Source: JAUMWX01 sp023394215 (GTDB lineage Bacteria; Bacillota; Clostridia; Tissierellales; Peptoniphilaceae). Taken from it: a DNA stretch of 64,000 bases. The stretch is taken from the NCBI GenBank assembly GCA_050313995.1, contig JBNPMM010000002.1; one strand, given 5' to 3'. The translations under genes were made by a program, and so were the position numbers. Of the stretch, positions 10,114-18,399 are shown piece after piece. Each line of letters opens with the position of its first letter. Within the stretch, counting starts at the first letter, position 1. The notes below the pieces were generated by a model. It worked only from the letters and a program-made list of their open reading frames with translations, was not told where the DNA came from and made no database searches.

Positions 10114-10611
10114 ATGCACAACTTAGGAATAAAAATTTCAGAGCTAAGAAAAAAGTCAGCTATGACTCAAAGCGAGTTGGCTGAAGCACTTGGAGTATCA
10201 GCTCAAGCTGTATCAAAATGGGAGATAGGCTCATCATATCCTGATATAAGCCTAATGCCCAAACTTGCTAAAATACTAAATACAAGCATTGACTACTTGC
10301 TTATTGATGAAAATTTGCCTGAAACCAGGTACGAAAATCCAACAGAAAGTAAAAAAAATATAAATGATATGATACTTAAAATCAAAGTTCTTGACAAAGG
10401 TGACAAGGTAAATGTAAATCTCCCTCTTGCCTTATTCAAAATGGGTATAGACTTATCAAGTAGCTTAAACCTAAACGGAAACAATTTAAACGATAAATTA
10501 AAAAACATAGATTTCAATACTCTTATAGCAATGGCTGAGAAAGGCATCTTAGGTAAGTTAGTCGAAATTGAAGGAGCTGATGGTGAAATAGTCACCATTT
10601 CAATAGAATAA
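10114..10611 (+). CDS. XRE-family regulator with SHOCT-like C-terminus
   Basis: 165 residues. Residues 3-60 form a Cro/CI-type helix-turn-helix (MTQSELAEALGVSAQAVSKWE). After a linker, residues ~95-165 resemble the small SHOCT-like domain found in DUF4097-associated proteins (KGDKVNVNLPLAL, then IVTISIE at the end). Ribosome binding site AGGAGG. Its TAA overlaps the ATG of the next gene (TAATG), so the two are translationally coupled. Role in sensing envelope or other stress is a guess; the DNA-binding part is clear. Confidence 0.8.
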   Translation: MHNLGIKISELRKKSAMTQSELAEALGVSAQAVSKWEIGSSYPDISLMPKLAKILNTSIDYLLIDENLPETRYENPTESKKNINDMILKIKVLDKGDKVNVNLPLALFKMGIDLSSSLNLNGNNLNDKLKNIDFNTLIAMAEKGILGKLVEIEGADGEIVTISIE

Positions 10612-10868
10612 TGAAGTTTATAGTATATCTGCCCAAAAAAGATCAAAAACTTTGCATGCCTGTACCGACTTCCCTTATTTTAAATAAATTTGTATTCGGA
10701 AAAATACTTAACTTCGGAAACTTAGGATTTTCATCTCCTAAGCTCAACAAAGATCAGATAAGAGCCATAAAAATACTTATAAAAGATTTAAAATCTAAAA
10801 ACGGAGGAACTTTTAATCTTGTTACTGTAGAAGATAAGGATGGAACTATCGTAAAAATTGACTTATAA
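10611..10868 (+). CDS. Small SHOCT-like companion protein
   Basis: 85 residues. It looks like a free-standing version of the C-terminal domain of the preceding regulator: MKFIVYLPKKDQKLCMPVPTS aligns in style with KVNVNLPLAL, and both end in a D-G-x-I-V-x-I-x pattern. No membrane segment or signal. Start overlaps the previous stop by one base. It may dimerise with, and so modulate, the regulator; this is inferred. Confidence 0.65.
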   Translation: MKFIVYLPKKDQKLCMPVPTSLILNKFVFGKILNFGNLGFSSPKLNKDQIRAIKILIKDLKSKNGGTFNLVTVEDKDGTIVKIDL

Positions 10869-10878
10869 TAAAGCAACT

Positions 10879-10925
10879 AAAAAATGGCAATCTCTATAAA
10901 TTATTATGAGAGTTTGCCATTTTTT
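10879..10925 (+). terminator. Rho-independent terminator
   Basis: Stem AAAAAATGGCAA/TTGCCATTTTTT with a further inner CTCT/AGAG pairing and an A/T loop, ending in a T tract. It closes the XRE operon and, being A-rich on the left, can also serve the convergent metal-transport operon. Confidence 0.85.
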
Positions 10926-10934
10926 ATAATTAAT

Positions 10935-11744
10935 CTATTTTTTTCTTTTTCTAAGCTTTGCTATCAAGGCTACAAAAAGCATTCCTATGATGGCTATTAC
11001 TACTATAGCTCCCCCGGGTCTTACATCAAAATAAAAAGATACGGTTAAGCCCAGCATCATATAAATTATTCCCAATAATACTGAATAGCTTAAAGATGCC
11101 TTATAACTTCTTGCTATCAAAAGGGCTGTGGCTACAGGCAAAACTATCAGGGATGCTACCATAAGTGCCCCTATCACCTTTGCCGCCAAGGCTATAGTAA
11201 TAGCGGAAAATAAAGTAAAAATAAAGTTTATAAAGCCTACCCTCACCCCTGCAAGTCTTGCTAAATTCGGATTCATGGATATATCCAATAAAGCACCGTA
11301 AAATATAATCGAAATTGCAGATATAAATACAAAAACTATTGCAACAAATATCAAATCCAACCTTGTAACAGCTGATATGGATCCGAAAAGATAAGATTCA
11401 AAAGTGTTTCCGCCCGGCGCAAAGTCTGAAAGCAGGGCAGCCAAGCCCAAGCCCAAACTCATTATCACCGCTGTTGCCATATCCCCGTATTGAGGAAACC
11501 TCTTTCTTATAATTTCTATAGCAAAAGCCGATATGACAGCTATCACTATAGCTCCAAATGCAGGATTAAAACCTGCTATAAGCCCTATGGCTACCCCCAT
11601 AAGAGATGTATGGGACAGGGCATCTCCTATCATAGATGTTTTTCTGTTCACCATTACTACCCCTATCAGAGGAATCATTATTGACAACATAAGTCCCGCC
11701 AATAGTGCCCTTCTCATAAAATCAAATTGAAACATTTCAAACAT
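10935..11744 (-). CDS. znuB: Zinc/manganese ABC transporter permease (ZnuB family)
   Basis: 269 residues from ATG 11744 (GAGGAGGG upstream; a longer reading needs TTG). ABC-3 family integral membrane protein with about eight helices and the family segments DALSHTSLMGVAIG and KVIGALMVASLIVLP. It forms the channel for the ATPase encoded just upstream, whose end it overlaps by 8 bp. Zinc is the most likely cargo because the operon also carries ZinT domains; manganese cannot be excluded. Confidence 0.88.
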   Translation of the reverse strand: MFEMFQFDFMRRALLAGLMLSIMIPLIGVVMVNRKTSMIGDALSHTSLMGVAIGLIAGFNPAFGAIVIAVISAFAIEIIRKRFPQYGDMATAVIMSLGLGLAALLSDFAPGGNTFESYLFGSISAVTRLDLIFVAIVFVFISAISIIFYGALLDISMNPNLARLAGVRVGFINFIFTLFSAITIALAAKVIGALMVASLIVLPVATALLIARSYKASLSYSVLLGIIYMMLGLTVSFYFDVRPGGAIVVIAIIGMLFVALIAKLRKRKK

Positions 11745-12408
11745 TATAAATCTGTCCCTCCTCAATCTTATATTTCCTATCAGGCTTAAGTAATTCTTCT
11801 ATAAGCTCAAGCTCGTGAGTAACAATCATAACCGTTACCTTACTTTCACTGTTTATCTTCCTTATCAGCTGTAAAAAGTCTCTCTTGCTTTGTTTATCGA
11901 CACCCGCTGTGGGTTCGTCCAAAATTATCAGTTTTGGGTCATTTATCATTGCCCTTGCTATAATTACCCTCTGTTGCAGTCCCCCTGATAACTCATTAAA
12001 AGGAGTATTTATATATGAGGACAACCCCATTTGCTCTAAAATTTGACGCCCCCTATCCTTATGTTTTTTCTTTGCAATCTTTATAAAACCGAATTTTTCA
12101 TATTGATTTAAGGTAACCATTTCTAAACAGGTAATCGGGAAGGCTATCTTATCAAAGTTTTGCACTTGCGGAACATAACCGACTTCACGGAAAGATTTAA
12201 TCTTTGAAACCTCTTTGCCTAAGAGCTTTACATCTCCTCTGTCAGCTTTAAGTTCCCCTAAAATAAGCTTCATAAGAGTAGACTTTCCTGAACCGTTTTC
12301 TCCTATAATAGTTATGAGTTGCCCCTCTTCAACTTCTAAGTTAAGATTCTTCAAAACGTATTGACTTGTGTAGCCGAAATACAGGTCCTTTACTTCTATA
12401 TGTTTCAT
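11737..12408 (-). CDS. znuC: Zinc/manganese ABC transporter ATPase (ZnuC family)
   Basis: 223 residues, a single nucleotide-binding domain. Walker A GENGSGKST (36-44), signature LSGGLQQRV, Walker B LIILDEPTAGVD and switch His in VTHE are all present. It powers metal uptake by the adjacent permease. Its start overlaps the solute-binding protein stop by 4 bp (ATGA), and its end overlaps the permease start. Confidence 0.9.
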   Translation of the reverse strand: MKHIEVKDLYFGYTSQYVLKNLNLEVEEGQLITIIGENGSGKSTLMKLILGELKADRGDVKLLGKEVSKIKSFREVGYVPQVQNFDKIAFPITCLEMVTLNQYEKFGFIKIAKKKHKDRGRQILEQMGLSSYINTPFNELSGGLQQRVIIARAMINDPKLIILDEPTAGVDKQSKRDFLQLIRKINSESKVTVMIVTHELELIEELLKPDRKYKIEEGQIYNV

Positions 12409-13721
12409 TCAACCTCCTTCATGGACTCATACAAATTATCCAGGTTCATTTTCATAATTTCAGCATATGAGTTGAGTCCGGCTTCTTCAAAATTGGCTTT
12501 ATACTCCATTGATGCCAGAGGCTTGCTCTTACCGCCTATCTCCTCGGCAACCGTATCTGCCCCCTTTTTTTGTCCGTTAAATTCATAAAAAATAGTCTTT
12601 ACCCTATAATGCAAACAGAAGTCTATGGCCTTCTTTATTGTTTTCAAACTTGGTGTTTCAGTGCTTACCAAACCTTGCAAAGGATATTGCTTTAAGTCGA
12701 AATCTCTGCACAAATAGGCGTAAGCGTTATGGGTAACAACGAATTGTTTAAACTTCAAATTCTTAAATTTTTCCTTATAAGTAAACTCAAGCTCCGTAAG
12801 TTTACTTACTATTTTAGTCTTGTTTTTTCTATATAATTCTTCATTTTCAGGATATTTTTGAACTAATTCATTGAGTATTGCATTTAGGTATTTCTTTGCA
12901 TTTACAATGGACATCCACGAATGCGGATCATAAGTTATCCTATCAAGTCCCGATGTGGATCCCTCTATCAACTTCTCCACTTCTAACAATTCCCCGCTTT
13001 CGTCGGTCAACTCATAAGGAAGTAGTGGTTCCGATATCCTGTCAGATATAACAACCCAATTTCCCCCTGTCGGGAATCTATAGAAGATTTCCCCGGATTC
13101 ATGTCCCATCTCAAGAGCATATACCTTGCCCTCCTCTACATCTATAGTCGATTTTTGAGGCACAAGTTCTCCCTTGCTCTGCATATTTGCCTTACCTATT
13201 TTTATAAGTTCATCCTTGCTTTTTTTATCGCTGTTATTTATAAAGCTCACCCTCATAACATCCTCATGAGTATGGGCAAAATTGAATTTATAAAGCTTGT
13301 CTTTTTCAGCTTGATGCTGTGCCATATATTGAAAATCCCCGATAGCTGCAGCTCCCTTATAGGTAATCAGTTCAACCGTATCTGCCAAATTAAGTATTTT
13401 CAGATTCGGCGCTACCTCCCTCACCTGCGGCAACCAGCTTTCCATATTGGCACCGTTCACTATCAGCAAATCAGCCTTTAAAAGCTTTCTCATATCTCTT
13501 GGACTTGGTTCCCATAAATGAGGCTCCTTATTTTCAGGCATAAATGACCTTATCTCAAGAGTATCATCTGCAATTTCTTTTGTTAACTGCGTTATAGGAT
13601 AAAAAGAGGTATAGACCACAGGCTTACTCCCGCCTGTAGTCTCACCCCTTTGACATGCTGACATAATGAAAATTGCTGAAAAAACAAATAAAATCTTAAA
13701 TATTTTCTTTGCTAATTTCAC
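12405..13721 (-). CDS. znuA: Zinc-binding lipoprotein of ABC transporter (ZnuA/AdcA type) with inserted domain
   Basis: 438 residues from GTG 13721, chosen because AAAGGTG lies five bases upstream; an in-frame ATG at 13736 has no ribosome site. Lipobox MSACQRG makes it a membrane-anchored lipoprotein. The cluster A-I fold is shown by VYTSFYPITQLTKEI, metal ligand His in KEPHLWEP, DPHSW and VTHNAY. Between the first and second ligand segments lies an insertion of roughly 120 residues (FAHTHEDVMR to ELTDESGE) rather than the usual short His-rich loop; its function is unknown. It delivers metal to the permease and ATPase downstream. Confidence 0.85.
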   Translation of the reverse strand: MKLAKKIFKILFVFSAIFIMSACQRGETTGGSKPVVYTSFYPITQLTKEIADDTLEIRSFMPENKEPHLWEPSPRDMRKLLKADLLIVNGANMESWLPQVREVAPNLKILNLADTVELITYKGAAAIGDFQYMAQHQAEKDKLYKFNFAHTHEDVMRVSFINNSDKKSKDELIKIGKANMQSKGELVPQKSTIDVEEGKVYALEMGHESGEIFYRFPTGGNWVVISDRISEPLLPYELTDESGELLEVEKLIEGSTSGLDRITYDPHSWMSIVNAKKYLNAILNELVQKYPENEELYRKNKTKIVSKLTELEFTYKEKFKNLKFKQFVVTHNAYAYLCRDFDLKQYPLQGLVSTETPSLKTIKKAIDFCLHYRVKTIFYEFNGQKKGADTVAEEIGGKSKPLASMEYKANFEEAGLNSYAEIMKMNLDNLYESMKEVE

Positions 13722-13742
13722 ATTTTCACCTTTCATTTAATA

Positions 13743-14933
13743 TTATTCAGAAACTTCTGTAACAACTTGATCCATTGTTGAGCTTGGGCTTACCATTGTA
13801 GGATACCAATCCTCTTTGCCTAAAAGCTCTTTTATATCCTTACCGTATCTCATATGGAAATGCACTATTTCTTCTTCTCCGTGAACAGGCATCATCAGAA
13901 CATACTTATATTCTTCATTGTCCTTAGTTTCAAATACATGCCAGAACAATTCGCTGTTACCGTGCTTTACACTGTGAGATTCTACATATTTATAATTAAG
14001 CTTAGCCATTTCCTTGCCTGATTCTGATATAAATCCATCATATAAAGTAAGGCTGTCTCCATCTACTTTCAATCCCTTGAAAGGCAAATGACGGCTGTCT
14101 GTAAATTCCTTCTTGATATCTTCAAGCTTCTTGCCTTCTTTTTTAGCCTTTTCTTCAAGGGCCTTCATTACTTCAGGCTTATCCAAGTAACCTTCTATAT
14201 TGTTCCATTCACCGTTCCAATCCTTAAGTTCCGCCTTCATTGCGGCTTTGCCGCCCTCTTCGGCCTTTTTCTTTTGTGATTCCATGTGCATCTTTATTCC
14301 GTTAGCTATTTGAGCAGGATTGATATCTTCTTTTACAAATGTACCTGTTAAAACGGACTTATCTGCAAGCATAGCAGCTGCATCCCCGCTGCCTGCTTTG
14401 AAATGGTAATGTAACATTACTTCTTCTCCGTGAGGTTCAAGAAGTAAAATTGTAGGGAATTTTGCCTTTTCATCCTTAGCCTTAAATTCATGCCAATTGA
14501 TTTCTGTCTTACCGTGTTGTCCCTTATGGTCTTTTACAAATTCATATTCTGATTCTGAAATGATTTTTCCGTCTTTAGCTTGATCTAAAAACTTAATTGT
14601 ATTTCCCTGAACTTCCATACGGTTAAATCCTACATCATTCTTCTTAATCAGGTTGGCCTTAAATTCTTCACCCTTGTCCATACCTTTAAATACAGCCTTT
14701 ACTTCGTCCGTATCTACAAATGAAGCATAATTTACCCACTTACCTTCCCAAACAGATAAGGCTACTCCCTTATTGTCTTCCTTTGCAACTTTATCCTTGT
14801 CGGCCTTTTCCTTGTTTTCTTCAACTTTTTTATTTTCTGTAACTTTACCGTCGTTGCCTTTCTTACCACAGGCACCAAGAATCAATGCAAATGCCAACAT
14901 TGAACTTACTAAAATCACTTTATATTTTTTCAT
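13743..14933 (-). CDS. Lipoprotein with two ZinT zinc-binding domains
   Basis: 396 residues. Lipobox LILGACGKKG, then a Lys/Glu-rich linker. Two ZinT (YodA) repeats follow: residues ~57-215 (VWEGKWVNYASFVDTDEVK, HGKTEINWHEF, LHYHFK) and ~236-385 (DWNGEWNNIEGYLDKPEV, HGNSELFWHVF, VHFHMRYG). Each carries the His-rich HxH ligands of the family. ZinT domains capture zinc outside the cell and are usually single, or fused to AdcA in streptococci; here they are separate and doubled. First gene of the zinc operon, six bases before the solute-binding protein gene. Confidence 0.87.
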   Translation of the reverse strand: MKKYKVILVSSMLAFALILGACGKKGNDGKVTENKKVEENKEKADKDKVAKEDNKGVALSVWEGKWVNYASFVDTDEVKAVFKGMDKGEEFKANLIKKNDVGFNRMEVQGNTIKFLDQAKDGKIISESEYEFVKDHKGQHGKTEINWHEFKAKDEKAKFPTILLLEPHGEEVMLHYHFKAGSGDAAAMLADKSVLTGTFVKEDINPAQIANGIKMHMESQKKKAEEGGKAAMKAELKDWNGEWNNIEGYLDKPEVMKALEEKAKKEGKKLEDIKKEFTDSRHLPFKGLKVDGDSLTLYDGFISESGKEMAKLNYKYVESHSVKHGNSELFWHVFETKDNEEYKYVLMMPVHGEEEIVHFHMRYGKDIKELLGKEDWYPTMVSPSSTMDQVVTEVSE

Positions 14934-14952
14934 ATAGTCCTCCTAATGTATT

Positions 14953-15000
14953 ATTGTTAAGTGACACTAACAATATACAGATAAAACAAATTATCGTCAA
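14953..15000 (-). promoter_or_regulatory. Promoter and metal-type operator of the zinc operon
   Basis: -35 TTGACG (15000-14995), 17-bp spacer and -10 TATATT (14977-14972). Overlapping the -10 and start region is an inverted repeat, ATTGTTA-A-GTG-A-CAC-TAACAAT (14953-14974), positioned for repression. A Zur- or AdcR-like zinc repressor is the expected ligand; which one is not shown. The ribosome binding site AGGAGG follows before ATG 14933. Confidence 0.65.
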
Positions 15001-15119
15001 TATCAAAAGTTAGTTATTACTAATTTTTTACTTAATTGTTATATTTTATCTATTTTTTACATTTGAATTATCTTGATTAATTTGTGTAAAATTAGGCGTT
15101 TCATATAAACTAATTAAAA

Positions 15120-15137
15120 TTTTAGGCAAACCTAAAA
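15120..15137. promoter_or_regulatory. DtxR/MntR-like palindrome upstream of zinc operon
   Basis: TTTTAGG-CAAA-CCTAAAA is a 7-bp inverted repeat 120 bp upstream of the zinc promoter, and a related half site TTAGGCG lies about 30 bp further upstream. It resembles metal-repressor boxes (TTAGGnnnnCCTAA). The rest of the 310-bp gap between 14934 and 15243 is AT-rich with no ORF or structure that I can support. Confidence 0.35.
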
Positions 15138-15243
15138 AAGTTAAAAAATTTTTATAATATATATATGAAAATGTTATTATCCCTTTTAAAAGTAAAAAAG
15201 TGATAAAAATCTACACTTTTACCACTTGTATTTCAATATTAAA

Positions 15244-15885
15244 TTATTTATCCTTTAATAATTTAGCTTTGAGATAGCAAATCGCTATTCCCTTGCTCCT
15301 CCACTTACTTTCATATTCTGTAACTATATTTCCCTCTCTATCCTCCGGCAAATCAAAATCCACTTCTACAAGCTCAAACCCGCAGGATTTAAAATAATCT
15401 ACAGAATCCTCAAAAAAAGGTCTGTCGTCAGTTTTCAACTCAATAAATCCGCCATTTTTCAATATATGCCTGTAAAGTTCAAGTAGTCTCGGGTGTGTGA
15501 GCCTCCTCTTATGTTGCCTGTTTTTCGGCCACGGATTACAAAAATTTATGTAAATACCGTCAATCTCGTCTTCTTCAAAAAAATCAAGTAACTTTTCCGC
15601 TACAGCTCTGATTCCATATATATTTTTAAGACAACTTTCCTTAAACAATCTTCCGGCATAAACAAAAGCTCCCGCCTCCATTTCCAAGGCTATATAATTT
15701 ATGTCCGAGTTATCACTTGCACTCTGAAGACTGAACCTTCCTCTACCGGCCCCTATTTCAAGATATATGGGTCTGTTGTTTCCAAATATTTCATGCCACC
15801 TTCCCTTATTTTCATCGGGATCAAAAAAAATATATTTATTATCTTTAAGTTCGGGAATTGCCCACTCTTTGTATCTTAATCTCAT
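15244..15885 (-). CDS. trmB: tRNA (guanine-N7-)-methyltransferase
   Basis: 213 residues, full length for TrmB. SAM-binding motif I YLEIGAGRGRFS (near 40-51) and the family signature NFCNPWPKNRQHKRRL. The C-terminal FELKTDDRPFFE-like segment (IELKTDDRPFFEDS) is also diagnostic. It methylates G46 of tRNA in the cytoplasm using S-adenosylmethionine. Monocistronic; divergent from a MATE exporter. Confidence 0.93.
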   Translation of the reverse strand: MRLRYKEWAIPELKDNKYIFFDPDENKGRWHEIFGNNRPIYLEIGAGRGRFSLQSASDNSDINYIALEMEAGAFVYAGRLFKESCLKNIYGIRAVAEKLLDFFEEDEIDGIYINFCNPWPKNRQHKRRLTHPRLLELYRHILKNGGFIELKTDDRPFFEDSVDYFKSCGFELVEVDFDLPEDREGNIVTEYESKWRSKGIAICYLKAKLLKDK

Positions 15886-16035
15886 CTTACTTCCTTAAAT
15901 TTAAAATTATCTACCAAATTATTTTAACATAAAATCACACTTTAAACCTAAACTTATCTGATAATAAATTTGAAATATATTATCAAAAGTAATATCATTA
16001 TTACTGTATATTTTATAAGAGAAATGAAGGTAATT

Positions 16036-17382
16036 ATGAAAAAAAATAGTCAATATTACAAGGCAGCCATAAAAATGGCTTGGCCGTCCGTCCTGGAAAG
16101 CTTCTTTATAGCTATCGCCGGTGTCATAGATACTATAATGGTAGGAAGCTTGGGTAAATACGCTATAGCAGCGGTCGGACTGACAACTCAACCTAAATTT
16201 ATAGGTCTAACCATATTTATAGCAATAAATGTGGCGGTATCAGCCCTCGTTGCCAGACGAAAAGGAGAAGGCAATAAAAAGGGGGCAAATCAAGTATTTG
16301 TAACCGCACTTTTTATAAATACAGTTTTATGCGTAATCATAAGTATTCTAATGGTCGTTTTTGCTTCAGACCTCATGAAACTCGCCGGTTCCAATACGGA
16401 AACCCACGAAGCTTCGGTAATCTACTTCAAGGTTATAATGGGAGGAACCATATTCAACGTTATAGCCATGTCCATAAACTCAGCTCAAAGAGGCAGCGGA
16501 AATACAAAAGTAGCTTTCGTCACAAACTTGACTTCGTCAATAGTAAATATAATCTTCAACTATCTTTTGATAGGTGGAAATTTCGGCTTTCCGGCTCTTG
16601 GCATATACGGTGCTGCCATAGCCACTGTCTTCGGTACATTTGTCGCAATGGTCATGAGCGTAAGATCTCTTTTCCATGAATCAAGCTTTATAGCTGTAAA
16701 GTTCATAATAAAAGAAAAAATCCGTTACAGCTTGGAGGCTGCAAAATCAATAATAAGTCTCGGCATAAATATGTTCTTTGAAAATATAGCCATGAGAATA
16801 GGATTTCTTGCTACAGCTCTTACAGCTGCGAAGCTCGGAACGGATGCCTTCGCAGCCCACAATGCCGGTATGAACATCCTAAGCTTGGGATTTTCCTTCG
16901 GTGACGGTATGCAGGTAGCAGCTGTAGCCCTTACGGGAATGGCTCTTGGTGAAAAAAATCCCGAAGAAGCCATTAAACTCGGAAAAATTTGCCAAAGAAT
17001 AGGACTTTTCATATCTATAGGGCTTTCTCTTTTCCTTTTCATATTTGGAAGAGAAATAATGGAAATATTCTTCAAAAACGACCTTGCAGTTATAGATATG
17101 GGTATGCTGATCTTAAAATTTATCATGCTTATAGTACTATTACAAATATCTCAAATAATCTATGGCGGCTGTTTACGTTCCGGAGGAGATGTAAAATACA
17201 CCCTGCTTACAGGGATAATTTCTGTAACTTTTATAAGAAGCGCTGTTACCATAATCTTGGTAAATGTCTTTAATATGGGTCTATTGGGTATATGGATTGG
17301 TGTATTATCAGATCAATTTTCAAGATATATGTTCTTGAGTACAAGATTCAGGACAGGATCCTGGACAAAAATAAAAATTTAA
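16036..17382 (+). CDS. MATE-family efflux transporter
   Basis: 448 residues from ATG 16036, where GAAGG lies five bases upstream; an upstream in-frame ATG at 15970 would add a hydrophobic tail without a ribosome site. Twelve hydrophobic segments in two halves, with MATE hallmarks PSVLESFFIAIAGVIDTIMVG and a duplicated pattern near residue 270. It should export cationic compounds in exchange for Na+ or H+. Substrate unknown. A strong terminator follows. Confidence 0.87.
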   Translation: MKKNSQYYKAAIKMAWPSVLESFFIAIAGVIDTIMVGSLGKYAIAAVGLTTQPKFIGLTIFIAINVAVSALVARRKGEGNKKGANQVFVTALFINTVLCVIISILMVVFASDLMKLAGSNTETHEASVIYFKVIMGGTIFNVIAMSINSAQRGSGNTKVAFVTNLTSSIVNIIFNYLLIGGNFGFPALGIYGAAIATVFGTFVAMVMSVRSLFHESSFIAVKFIIKEKIRYSLEAAKSIISLGINMFFENIAMRIGFLATALTAAKLGTDAFAAHNAGMNILSLGFSFGDGMQVAAVALTGMALGEKNPEEAIKLGKICQRIGLFISIGLSLFLFIFGREIMEIFFKNDLAVIDMGMLILKFIMLIVLLQISQIIYGGCLRSGGDVKYTLLTGIISVTFIRSAVTIILVNVFNMGLLGIWIGVLSDQFSRYMFLSTRFRTGSWTKIKI

Positions 17383-17393
17383 ACTTTTATAAT

Positions 17394-17426
17394 AAATGGC
17401 ATTGGAAAATTATTCCAATGCCATTT
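17394..17426. terminator. Bidirectional terminator
   Basis: Perfect 14-bp stem (AAATGGCATTGGAA / TTCCAATGCCATTT) with a 5-base loop between the MATE gene and the convergent patatin gene. Confidence 0.8.
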
Positions 17427-17469
17427 ACTCTGTTTTTCTAATTAAATTTAATTTTAGTGAGAAATATTT

Positions 17470-18390
17470 TTATTCAATAGCTAAATATCTCTTAATTTCT
17501 TCAATCTGCCTAAACCCATCATTTAATCCGAGAAAATATAGAGCTCCAAGCTTTTCAACATCACTCTCAAGCCTGCCTACACCGACCTTCTCGGATGGGG
17601 CTATGACATAAACTCTTCCTTCTTCTTCAAGTTCATCTATCCGATCACACTGCAAATTGTAGTTTAAATCACTTTCCGACAGAGATTTCAGAAAATCGGG
17701 ATATTTCCTATAAAATTTTTTAGCAAGCCTGCCTATTCCTTTGACGGGCTTTCTAAAACCTCTTTCCCTTGTCTTTATTATTATAATTTTTTCAAAGCCT
17801 TCATCCAGTGCCCATTGATATGCTATCTTGCAGGAACATCCTCCGTCTAAACTCGGTATCCCTCCAACATCAACCATCGGTGATAATAAAGGCAAAGATG
17901 CCGACGCTTTTACCGCCTCAAATATATAATCGGTTTTGCCCTTTTCATAATATTGGGTCTTTCCGGTCAAACAATTCGTAGTCACTGCTACAAAACGCCT
18001 CTGCGGATCAAAAAATCTCTTACTGTCAAAAGGCTCTATTTGAGCATAAGTTTCTAAAAGGAAATCCAAATTTATAAGGCTAAAACTCCTCCTAAGAGCC
18101 TTAAATCCTATATATTCCGAACAATGTCTGTATTTCAAAGTTGCTCTGGCTGACCTTCCTATCTGCCCTGCAACATAATTTGTAGAAGCAAGAGCTCCGG
18201 CACTCACCCCTATAACAGTCCTTAAATTTATATCATTTAACATAAGGGCATCAAGAACCCCTTGATTGTATGATCCTCTAAAGCCCCCTCCCTCAACTAC
18301 AAGACATCCTTCAATAAGTTTATTGGAGGCTATACCATCCGGTATTTCATTCAATCTTGAATAAACAGATTTATCTCTTCCTAATTTCAT
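17470..18390 (-). CDS. Patatin-like phospholipase
   Basis: 306 residues from ATG 18390; a GTG at 18399 is the alternative. The patatin oxyanion motif GGGFRGSYNQG, nucleophile elbow GVSAGA (catalytic Ser) and the dyad Asp in LDGGCSCK are all present, which marks an active Ser-Asp lipid acyl hydrolase of the RssA/YlbK-like bacterial group. No signal peptide, so it is cytoplasmic or membrane-associated. It follows a MATE gene with 9 bp or less between them and is likely co-transcribed with it. Confidence 0.87.
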   Translation of the reverse strand: MKLGRDKSVYSRLNEIPDGIASNKLIEGCLVVEGGGFRGSYNQGVLDALMLNDINLRTVIGVSAGALASTNYVAGQIGRSARATLKYRHCSEYIGFKALRRSFSLINLDFLLETYAQIEPFDSKRFFDPQRRFVAVTTNCLTGKTQYYEKGKTDYIFEAVKASASLPLLSPMVDVGGIPSLDGGCSCKIAYQWALDEGFEKIIIIKTRERGFRKPVKGIGRLAKKFYRKYPDFLKSLSESDLNYNLQCDRIDELEEEGRVYVIAPSEKVGVGRLESDVEKLGALYFLGLNDGFRQIEEIKRYLAIE

Positions 18391-18399
18391 ATAACACAC

